NCBI GenBank assembly: GCA_019242465.1
Contig: JAFAVL010000663.1
Location: 1 to 14,267, forward strand
DNA: 14,267 bases
DNA from: Chroococcidiopsidaceae cyanobacterium CP_BM_RX_35
GTDB lineage: Bacteria; Cyanobacteriota; Cyanobacteriia; Cyanobacteriales; Chroococcidiopsidaceae
Direction of reading: 5' to 3'
Under the pieces are notes generated by a model. It searched no databases, was not told the origin of the DNA, and was given only the letters and a program-made list of their open reading frames with translations. The position numbers were made by a program, and so were the translations under genes. Shown one piece after another: positions 7,695 through 13,130 of this stretch (its first letter is position 1; every line of letters begins with the position of its first letter).

Positions 7695-9353
7695 ATGGCT
7701 AAACCTGTAATTTTGGCTGTTGATGACGATCCTGAAGTTCTCCAGGCTGTTGCGCGCGATCTGCGGCGCGAATATGGCGATCGCTTTCGGGTGTTAAGAG
7801 CTGATTCAGGAGCAACAGCCCTAGAGGCACTGCAACAGGTCAAACTGCGTAACGAGCCAGTAGCACAATTTGTTGTTGACCAGCGGATGCCGCAAATGAG
7901 CGGTGTTGAGTTCTTGGAACAAGCAATTGAGCTGTTCCCAGATGCTAAACGAGTTCTGCTCACAGCCTACGCTGACACAGAGGCAGCCATCCGGGCGATT
8001 AACACGGCCCGAATAGACTACTACCTCCTGAAGCCATGGGACCCACCTGAAGAGCGACTGTACCCGGTGCTGAACGATTTGCTCGACGATTGGCTCTTTT
8101 CCTTCCGTCCGCCTTTTGAAGGGATTCGGGTCATTGGTTCTCGTTGGGCACCCGAAACGCATCAAGTAAAGGACTTCTTAGCCCGTAACAGTATTCCTTA
8201 CCAGTGGCTAGATATTGAGACTGAGCCAGAAGCGCCTAACTTGGTCACCTATGCTGAATGCGGTGCGGCACACCTACCGCTAGTACTCTTCTCTGACGGC
8301 TCGAAACTGATACAGCCGACAAACGCCCAAATTGCTGAGAAAATTGGGCTAAGTACACGGGCTCAAAAGCCATTTTACGACTTGGTAATTGTTGGCGGTG
8401 GTCCTGCTGGCTTGGCAGCAGCAGTTTATGGAGCCTCCGAAGGGCTACGCACAGTGATGATTGAACGGGAAGCCCCAGGAGGTCAGGCGGGAACGAGTTC
8501 CCGCATTGAGAACTATTTGGGGTTTCCAGTGGGCCTAAGTGGGGCGGATCTAGCTAGACGGGCTGTAACTCAGGCGAGACGGTTTGGCGTGGAGATCCTC
8601 AGTCCGCAAGAGGTGAAGGGAGTACGGGTGGAAGATCCATATCGGATCGTTGTCCTCTCTGACGGTAGCGAGATTAGCTGCCACGCACTGATGATTGCCA
8701 CTGGCGTGTCGTGGCGCAAGCTCAACGTCCCCGGCATAGAAAAATTATGCGGTGCTGGCGTGTACTATGGTGCTGCCATGACCGAAGCCCTCTCCTGCCA
8801 GAATGAAGATGTTTATATTGTGGGTGGGGCTAACTCAGCCGGACAGGCAGCGATGTATATGTCTAAGTACGCCAGCAATGTCACCATGCTGGTGCGCGGT
8901 GACTCGTTGGCTAAAAGCATGTCGCAGTACTTGATCGATCAAATCGCGGCAACAGAGAACATTAGAGTATGCCTGCACTGTAGTGTTGTTGAGGTTAAGG
9001 GCGAAACCAGTCTAGAGGCAATTACTATTGCTCATGCAGATACGGGTGAAAAGGAAACTTTACCTGCAACTTCGCTCTTTATCATGATTGGCGCTGCGCC
9101 TTGTACCGATTGGCTAGATGGCGTGGTGGAGCGAGACGAGCGGGGCTTCGTGATTACTGGGCGGGACTTGATGCATGATGGACGCCCTAAAGGATGGATA
9201 CTGGATCGCGATCCGTTTTTACTTGAGAGCAGCGTACCAGGCATTTTTGTGGCGGGAGATGTGCGGCAGGGCTCTGTGAAGCGAGTCGCGTCTGGGGTGG
9301 GTGAGGGTTCAATTGCGATTCAGTTCGTGCATCAATATCTCAGCAAGGTGTAG
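7695..9353 (+). CDS. Receiver domain / thioredoxin-fold / thioredoxin-reductase-like fusion flavoprotein
   Basis: This 552-residue, three-part protein is soluble and cytoplasmic. Residues 1-125 form a response-regulator receiver: acidic pocket VDDD at 9-12, phospho-acceptor Asp62 (VVDQRMPQMSG), Thr90 and Lys113 (LLKPW). Residues about 143-215 resemble a glutaredoxin/thioredoxin fold with cis-Pro195 (HLPLVLF), but the active-site CxxC position reads SRWAPE. Residues 228-552 are thioredoxin-reductase-like: FAD motif GGGPAG (234-239), APGGQAG (260-266), a second dinucleotide fold at IVGGANSAG (375-383) and the terminal FAD motif GDVRQGS (521-527). The redox CxxC of true TrxB is missing (YYGAAMTEA at 357-365), and the NADPH-type HRR motif is replaced by LVRGDS. 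The start follows the pump stop by 15 bases with no clear Shine-Dalgarno, suggesting coupled translation. Databases call similar proteins fused response regulator/thioredoxin-disulfide reductase, but disulfide reduction is doubtful here. Confidence 0.9.
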   Translation: MAKPVILAVDDDPEVLQAVARDLRREYGDRFRVLRADSGATALEALQQVKLRNEPVAQFVVDQRMPQMSGVEFLEQAIELFPDAKRVLLTAYADTEAAIRAINTARIDYYLLKPWDPPEERLYPVLNDLLDDWLFSFRPPFEGIRVIGSRWAPETHQVKDFLARNSIPYQWLDIETEPEAPNLVTYAECGAAHLPLVLFSDGSKLIQPTNAQIAEKIGLSTRAQKPFYDLVIVGGGPAGLAAAVYGASEGLRTVMIEREAPGGQAGTSSRIENYLGFPVGLSGADLARRAVTQARRFGVEILSPQEVKGVRVEDPYRIVVLSDGSEISCHALMIATGVSWRKLNVPGIEKLCGAGVYYGAAMTEALSCQNEDVYIVGGANSAGQAAMYMSKYASNVTMLVRGDSLAKSMSQYLIDQIAATENIRVCLHCSVVEVKGETSLEAITIAHADTGEKETLPATSLFIMIGAAPCTDWLDGVVERDERGFVITGRDLMHDGRPKGWILDRDPFLLESSVPGIFVAGDVRQGSVKRVASGVGEGSIAIQFVHQYLSKV

Positions 9354-9375
9354 TTCAGCTCAAGGTGAGATTTCT

Positions 9376-9633
9376 ATGAGTTCAACCTGTAACCATCTCA
9401 ATTTGATCCAAGAAGTTACGCCAAGTGCGAATGGCTGTGAGGAGTGTCTCAAAACCGGAGACAGATGGGTGCATCTACGTCTGTGTCTCATTTGCGGGCA
9501 TGTCGGTTGTTGCGATTCCTCGAAGAACAAGCACGCTACTAAACACTTTCACGCCACTGGGCATCCAATCGTGAAGTCAGCTGAGCCGGGTGAGGATTGG
9601 AGTTGGTGCTACGTTGATCGGACGTTCGTCTGA
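9376..9633 (+). CDS. UBP-type zinc finger protein
   Basis: This 85-residue protein is a single ZnF-UBP domain with likely zinc ligands Cys5/His7, Cys21/Cys24, Cys37/Cys40, Cys45, His53, His57 and His63. In eukaryotes this fold (HDAC6, USP5) binds the free C-terminal Gly-Gly of ubiquitin. Aromatic residues matching the binding cleft are kept (Trp31, Trp77, Tyr79), but the arginine that follows the CG pair in HDAC6 is replaced by a CCDSSKNKH run. The frame is open upstream to 9301, overlapping the previous gene. The ATG at 9376 is chosen because it begins right at the domain and has an AGGTGAG Shine-Dalgarno 6 bases before it. It sits 22 bases after the flavoprotein and 9 bases before the exporter, so the three are probably co-transcribed. 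The domain is confident; the ligand is unknown. Confidence 0.9.
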   Translation: MSSTCNHLNLIQEVTPSANGCEECLKTGDRWVHLRLCLICGHVGCCDSSKNKHATKHFHATGHPIVKSAEPGEDWSWCYVDRTFV

Positions 9634-9642
9634 TTTCAACAT

Positions 9643-11235
9643 GTGGCTAACATTCTCAAACAGCCATGCGATGAAGGGGTAATTCGGTCTTCTCCCTGTA
9701 CTGAACCCTGCTCAAGAAATAGCGGACGGTGGGTGTTGGCAGCAACTATCCTTGGCTCCAGCATGGCTGTAATTGACGGCACTGTGGTTAACGTAGCGTT
9801 GCCAGTGTTGCAAGCAGAGTTGCAGGCAACGGTAGCTGATGTGCAGTGGATTGTTGAATCTTATGCGTTGTTTCTTGCTGCCTTAATTTTGGTTGGTGGG
9901 TCGTTAGGCGATCGCTTCGGGCGGCGGCGGATCTTTGCCTATGGTGTAGCTATTTTTGCCGGAGCTTCAGTCTGGTGCGGACTCTCAACTTCTGTCAATC
10001 AACTAATTGTAGCGCGGGCGGTGCAGGGGATAGGTGGTGCGTTGCTGGTGCCAGGCAGTCTGGCAATCATTAGTGCCTCTTTCAGTGGCGAGCAGCGCGG
10101 ACAGGCAATTGGCACCTGGTCGGGCTGGAGCGCTATCACTTCGGCTTTAGGTCCAGTGCTAGGTGGCTGGTTGGTGGAACATGTCTCTTGGCGCTCCGTC
10201 TTTTTCCTGAACATTCCACTAGCAGCTGTTGTCCTAGGCATCGCCTTTTGGCGGGTACCAGAGAGCCGCAATGTCGAGACGGCGAGGCTGGATTGGTGGG
10301 GGGCGATGCTAGCAACAGTTGGGCTAGGAGCGAGCGTGTATGCTCTTATCTCATCGTCAAGCCTGGGCTTGAGCAATCCAGTCGTCCTCAGCTTCCTCGT
10401 GGTCGGTGTCTTGATCTTGGGTGCGTTTGTTTTTGTAGAAGCTCATACTCGATTCCCAATGATGCCGCTATCCCTGTTTCAGTCGCGGACCTTTAGTGGG
10501 GCAAATTTACTGACACTGCTGTTGTACTCAGGTCTGAGCGGGGTCTTATTTTTTTTGCCCTTCAATTTAATTCAAGTCCAGGGTTATTCGGCTACAGCTG
10601 CTGGTGCCGCTTTGCTACCTTTTATCCTAATTATGTTTCTGCTCTCCCGTTGGTCTGGCGGATTGGTCGGTCGCTACGGTGCGAAGCTACCACTAGTTGT
10701 CGGTCCCACGATTGCCGCTGTGGGGTTTGCTTTGTTTGCGGTGCCAGGGATTAGTGGCAGTTATTGGACAACCTTTTTCCCCGCAGTGGTGGTGCTGGGT
10801 GTAGGCATGGCAATTAGCGTTGCACCGCTGACGACAACTGTCATGGGCGCAGTCAAAACTAGCCAAGCTGGCATCGCTTCAGGAATTAACAATGCTGTAG
10901 CTCGGACAGCTGGGTTGTTGTCAATTGCAGTACTGAGTCTTGTTGTCTTGGCTGCCTTTGATCGTGGTCTTAATCGGCGACTAGCAATGCTGAAGATTCC
11001 ACCTGAAGTGCAGCACCTACTTGAACCACAGCGAAATAAGCTAGCTGGAACAGAGGTACCACCTGGTCTTAGTCCCGAGATCAATGCAGTTATTCACCGC
11101 GTGATCGCCGAGGCTTTTGTAGACGGTTTCCGTTTGGTAATGCTTGTAGCTGTTGGGCTAGCGCTATTAAGTGCATTTGTGGCTTTGGTGATGATTAGAG
11201 AGAAATCACGCCAGGCAAAAAAACACTTTACATAA
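9643..11235 (+). CDS. MFS drug exporter, DHA2 (EmrB/QacA) family, 14 TM
   Basis: A 530-residue inner-membrane proton-coupled exporter. DHA2 landmarks are clear: IDGTVVNVALP with Asp45 in TM1, motif A GGSLGDRFGRRRIF (85-98), the Arg-containing VARAVQGIGGALLVPGS (123-139), and motif C in TM5 (GTWSGWSAITSALGPVLGG, 157-175). Fourteen hydrophobic segments can be counted. A cytoplasmic N-terminal stretch of about 28 residues has three cysteines (Cys9, Cys19, Cys23) before TM1. The start is a GTG at 9643, 9 bases after the zinc-finger stop. The ATG at 9641 lies in another frame and soon meets a stop. Later in-frame starts would cut into TM1. No Shine-Dalgarno is seen, so translational coupling is likely. 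It is the last gene of the five-gene run. The substrate is unknown. Confidence 0.92.
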   Translation: MANILKQPCDEGVIRSSPCTEPCSRNSGRWVLAATILGSSMAVIDGTVVNVALPVLQAELQATVADVQWIVESYALFLAALILVGGSLGDRFGRRRIFAYGVAIFAGASVWCGLSTSVNQLIVARAVQGIGGALLVPGSLAIISASFSGEQRGQAIGTWSGWSAITSALGPVLGGWLVEHVSWRSVFFLNIPLAAVVLGIAFWRVPESRNVETARLDWWGAMLATVGLGASVYALISSSSLGLSNPVVLSFLVVGVLILGAFVFVEAHTRFPMMPLSLFQSRTFSGANLLTLLLYSGLSGVLFFLPFNLIQVQGYSATAAGAALLPFILIMFLLSRWSGGLVGRYGAKLPLVVGPTIAAVGFALFAVPGISGSYWTTFFPAVVVLGVGMAISVAPLTTTVMGAVKTSQAGIASGINNAVARTAGLLSIAVLSLVVLAAFDRGLNRRLAMLKIPPEVQHLLEPQRNKLAGTEVPPGLSPEINAVIHRVIAEAFVDGFRLVMLVAVGLALLSAFVALVMIREKSRQAKKHFT

Positions 11236-11257
11236 CAGCAATAAATTTGAAGACTTT

Positions 11258-11298
11258 GTTACATTGGATACAAGTAATTTTTAAATCTTACTTAAGTT
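11258..11298 (+). promoter_or_regulatory. Possible NtcA-type promoter upstream of the riboswitch
   Basis: The site at 11258-11271 reads GTTACATTGGATAC. It fits GT-N10-AC and differs by one base from the NtcA consensus GTA-N8-TAC. A TAAGTT hexamer (TAN3T-type -10) starts 21 bases after it at 11293, close to class II NtcA spacing. A competing -10, TACAAT at 11339-11344, would start transcription almost inside the aptamer. The site makes sense beside a nitrogen-sensing riboswitch but is only a pattern match. Confidence 0.3.
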
Positions 11299-11345
11299 AG
11301 AGCAATTTTTAGAAAGCCGCCACATACAATTACAGATATACAATA

Positions 11346-11436
11346 AATCGTTCATCTCTTGCTTAAAACTTGCAGTATTTGGCTAAGTTACAGTCGGAGA
11401 CGGAAGTAAGGAGTTATCCTGAAGGAACGCGCCTCA
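11346..11436 (+). promoter_or_regulatory. Glutamine riboswitch (glnA / Downstream-peptide RNA family)
   Basis: The conserved blocks of this cyanobacterial aptamer are visible in order: CGTTCATC (11349-11356), a variable hairpin arm, GACGGAAGTAAGGA (11399-11412), a short AGGA/TCCT hairpin, then GAAGGAACGCGCC (11421-11433). P1 forms by pairing CGTTC (11349-11353) with GAACG (11425-11429). The family binds L-glutamine and controls nitrogen-assimilation genes or short peptide genes. Bases 11430-11436 (CGCCTCA) are the exact complement of TGAGGCG at 11455-11461, which contains the GAGG Shine-Dalgarno of the next ORF. Alternative pairing could therefore hide or expose that site. Recognition rests on the conserved blocks, not on a covariance search. 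Confidence 0.85.
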
Positions 11437-11467
11437 CTTAACCACCATGACTTTTGAGGCGAAAGCT

Positions 11468-11638
11468 ATGAAACACTTTGACACAAAATCTGGCACCACC
11501 CGCATAAAGATGGTGGCACAGCATCAGACAGAAAGCATACCTATGTCTAGGCACCCTCAAGCAGTGGTGCCTAGGTCTGTGCCTAGCTGCTTAGGTGGGG
11601 CTACGATGGCAATTGCTTCAAATATTTATTGGGACTGA
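11468..11638 (+). CDS. Small protein under the glutamine riboswitch, unrecognised
   Basis: A 56-residue ORF starts MKHFDTKSGTTRIKMVAQHQ and ends with ASNIYWD. I do not recognise the family; it does not resemble the glutamine synthetase inactivating factors IF7/IF17 as I remember them. It is basic in its N-terminal half, with a mid-section rich in Pro, Arg and Val and no signal peptide or TM helix. The ATG at 11468 is preferred over the in-frame ATG at 11447 because GAGG lies 8 bases before it and that site can pair with the riboswitch edge. Its coding region contains a perfect 9-bp inverted repeat (11547-11574). Short ORFs after Downstream-peptide riboswitches are a known arrangement in cyanobacteria, which supports translation here. 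The frame could still be a remnant. Confidence 0.55.
   Translation: MKHFDTKSGTTRIKMVAQHQTESIPMSRHPQAVVPRSVPSCLGGATMAIASNIYWD
11547..11574 (+). repeat. Perfect 9-bp inverted repeat inside the small ORF
   Basis: CTAGGCACC at 11547-11555 pairs with GGTGCCTAG at 11566-11574 across a 10-base loop. A third partial copy, GTGCCTAGCTGC, follows directly at 11580. A stem this stable inside a 56-codon reading frame may be a structured RNA element or a translation-slowing hairpin. Confidence 0.6.
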
Positions 11639-11678
11639 TAAGCAGTCGAAAACCAATAGCATTTGTCCAAATATACAG

Positions 11679-11703
11679 TCAGCCTGTTTAACAGACAGGC
11701 TGA
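11679..11703 (+). terminator. Hairpin after the riboswitch-controlled ORF, possible terminator
   Basis: TCAGCCTGT (11679-11687) and ACAGGCTGA (11695-11703) form a perfect 9-bp stem with a 7-base loop, 40 bases after the stop of the small ORF. No T-tract follows, so it would be a weak or T-less terminator, or a 3'-end stabilising structure. Confidence 0.4.
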
Positions 11704-11719
11704 ACCTGTGTCTTGAGAA

Positions 11720-11748
11720 TTGACGGCGACGTTTCACACGTAATTTAA
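11720..11748 (+). promoter_or_regulatory. Weak promoter candidate for the 53-residue ORF
   Basis: TTGACG at 11720-11725 resembles a -35 box. TAATTT at 11741-11746 (15-base spacer) or ATTTAA at 11743-11748 (17-base spacer) could serve as the -10. Its position after the hairpin at 11679 suggests that the next small gene is transcribed on its own. Confidence 0.25.
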
Positions 11749-11787
11749 GAAAATTCATACGGTTACTAGCAGGAGTTAAGAATTGAG

Positions 11788-11949
11788 ATGAATACCACCA
11801 AGGTCAAAAAGCCCTCACAAAATCAGCTACTTGAGACATCAAGTAATGACAATCAGAGCAGTTTTGACTTCGAGCTTTGGGTCAAGGCAGTTAGACCTCA
11901 GTTACTGGCTGCAATCCAGAGGCATTCAGGTGATCGGATCACCGATTAA
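11788..11949 (+). CDS. Small hypothetical protein, 53 residues
   Basis: The ORF begins MNTTKVKKPSQNQLLETSSN and ends RHSGDRITD. The first 25 residues are polar and likely disordered. The second half (FDFELWVKAVRPQLLAAIQR) looks like an amphipathic helix with alternating aromatic, acidic and basic residues. AGGAG at 11771-11775 lies 12 bases before the ATG, a little far, with a GAG nearer. A strong intrinsic terminator follows 19 bases after the stop. A start, a Shine-Dalgarno, a helix-forming sequence and a dedicated terminator together make it a credible real gene. It has no signal peptide or known motif, and I do not recognise its family. A short palindrome (GGTGATC-G-GATCACC) overlaps its last codons. 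Confidence 0.55.
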   Translation: MNTTKVKKPSQNQLLETSSNDNQSSFDFELWVKAVRPQLLAAIQRHSGDRITD

Positions 11950-11968
11950 ACAAATGCTCTTAGCATAG

Positions 11969-12003
11969 GGGAGTAGGGAAGTTTTAATTTCTACTCCCTT
12001 TTT
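11969..12003 (+). terminator. Rho-independent terminator of the 53-residue ORF
   Basis: GGGAGTAG (11969-11976) pairs perfectly with CTACTCCC (11991-11998) and is followed by five Ts (11999-12003). It works only for plus-strand transcription. It overlaps the last codons and stop of the convergent RNA methyltransferase gene, so the two genes share a compact 3' junction. Confidence 0.85.
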
Positions 12004-12772
12004 GGCGTTGAGCTTCGTATAGTATCAAAGCAGCAGCGATCGCGACATTCAAGGACTCTACCCCTGAATTTAGGGGAATCCTGACTGGCAAATCTGCCAT
12101 TGCCTTTAAAGCTGCTGACAGTCCAGCTCCTTCATTCCCCAGCACGATTAAAGTTGGACGCTGCAAGTCTAATTCCCAGTAAGTGGACTCAGCACTGGCT
12201 TGGGTTGCCACCACTTGCGCTCCAAATTGCTGACACTGCCGCACAACTGAGGTCAAATCAGGACTTACCGCCATTGGTAGCCGGAACCATTGTCCAGCCG
12301 ATGCTCGTAACACCTTGGGATTTTCCAGATCCACACAATCCCCGCTTAACCACAGCCCAGCAGCACCAGCAGCAACAGCTGTGCGAATGATCGTACCGAG
12401 ATTGCCAGGATCTTGCACTGTTTCTAAGCCCAGAGCTATACCTGTGAACGGTATTGCTGGTTGTCTGTGGCTATCTCGTTTTGCCGTTGCCATCACTCCA
12501 TCTGGCTGAACAGTGGTAGCGAGTGTTTTTAACACTTCTGGACTCACAATTTCTACCCGCTCAGCCTGACGACAGGCTAGCTTCCAAAGCTGCGGGTGAC
12601 GTTCCTGCCATTGTGGAGTACAGCATACAATCTCTAGAGGATGATTGACGGCACAAGCTGCTTCTAATAGATGAGTCCCTTCTAATAAGAAGAGTTGCTG
12701 ATCTCGTCGCTCTTTAGCGGCGTGCAGCTTACGAATCTGCTTGACCAGAGGATTCTGCAAACTGGTTAGCAT
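11984..12772 (-). CDS. TrmH/SpoU-family RNA 2'-O-methyltransferase
   Basis: A 262-residue SPOUT-class enzyme that transfers methyl from S-adenosylmethionine to a ribose 2'-OH in rRNA or tRNA. An N-terminal substrate-binding domain (about 1-100, with the family phrase FLLEGTHLLEAA) precedes the knotted catalytic domain. Motif 1 is DPGNLGTIIRTA (121-132, with Asn124 and catalytic-type Arg130), motif 2 is VLGNEGAGLS (210-219), and motif 3 is IPLNSGVESLNVAIAAALIL (232-251). It is closest in layout to RlmB/YsgA-like enzymes; the exact nucleotide target is not readable. The ATG at 12772 has AGGAG only 3 bases upstream and lies 9 bases after the 3' end of a tRNA-Leu on the same strand, so the two are probably one transcript. 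A HIP1 site lies at 12036. The family is certain. Confidence 0.93.
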   Translation of the reverse strand: MLTSLQNPLVKQIRKLHAAKERRDQQLFLLEGTHLLEAACAVNHPLEIVCCTPQWQERHPQLWKLACRQAERVEIVSPEVLKTLATTVQPDGVMATAKRDSHRQPAIPFTGIALGLETVQDPGNLGTIIRTAVAAGAAGLWLSGDCVDLENPKVLRASAGQWFRLPMAVSPDLTSVVRQCQQFGAQVVATQASAESTYWELDLQRPTLIVLGNEGAGLSAALKAMADLPVRIPLNSGVESLNVAIAAALILYEAQRQKGSRN

Positions 12773-12781
12773 TGTCTCCTA

Positions 12782-12863
12782 TGCGGAACCCGGGACTTGA
12801 ACCCGGAAGCCTTGCGGCACTAGAACCTGAATCTAGCGCGTCTGCCAATTCCGCCAGTTCCGC
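12782..12863 (-). tRNA. tRNA-Leu (anticodon CAG)
   Basis: The minus strand folds as a class II tRNA: acceptor stem GCGGAAC/GTTCCGC with discriminator A at 12782, and an anticodon arm CTAGA-TTCAGGT-TCTAG giving anticodon CAG (reads CUG). A long variable arm (TGCCGCAAGGCT region) and a T arm CCGGG-TTCAAGT-CCCGG complete it. The long variable arm, A73 and anticodon all agree with leucine. CCA is not encoded. The next gene starts 9 bases after its 3' end. Confidence 0.97.
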
Positions 12864-12894
12864 GTGACGACTTATATTTTAGCGACAGTCTTTC

Positions 12895-12923
12895 ATTATG
12901 ACTACGTTACCAGTCTTTGTCAA
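12895..12923 (-). promoter_or_regulatory. Promoter of the tRNA-Leu / RNA methyltransferase unit
   Basis: On the minus strand TTGACA (12923-12918) is followed by exactly 17 bases and CATAAT (12900-12895), a near-consensus sigma70-type promoter. Transcription would start near 12888, about 25 bases before the tRNA 5' end. It is the best promoter match in the window, as expected for a stable RNA. Confidence 0.75.
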
Positions 12924-12947
12924 CCGCAAAACCTTTGAAAATTCAAA

Positions 12948-12986
12948 ACCCCTGCCCCCAGCTCGTCCCTGCTCCCCTGCCTCTTC
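12948..12986 (-). repeat. G-rich intergenic repeat, third copy
   Basis: The C-rich plus-strand tract has CCCCTGCCCCC at 12951-12961 and CTGCTCCCCTGCCTCTTCTG at 12968-12987. It resembles the tract at 2495-2540 in content and orientation. It lies between the tRNA promoter and murA, away from any coding sequence. Confidence 0.5.
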
Positions 12987-13064
12987 TGATAAGTGGGAGC
13001 CTACAGCTAGCTTGCCAACACGACTTCTTTAGCACACACCTCTAGATTTATGAAAGCTTTACTG

Positions 13065-13070
13065 TAGAAT
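13065..13070 (+). promoter_or_regulatory. Candidate -10 element of murA
   Basis: TAGAAT, preceded by ACTG, lies 60 bases before the chosen murA start and would give a leader of about 54 bases. No good -35 stands 17 bases upstream, so this is a weak call. Confidence 0.3.
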
Positions 13071-13130
13071 CGAAACCAACTTATGACATGTAAAAGTTCT
13101 GATTTAAGTGTGCAAAATAGAGCTATTCCT

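Noticed and set aside
9301..9375. Upstream extension of the zinc-finger gene into the flavoprotein gene
   Set aside because: The ATG at 9376 has a good Shine-Dalgarno and begins at the domain; the extension is only the flavoprotein sequence read in another frame.
11272..11293. AAGTAA/TTACTT hairpin after the exporter as an operon terminator
   Set aside because: The stem is only 6 AT-rich pairs and no T-tract follows directly; it overlaps the candidate promoter instead.
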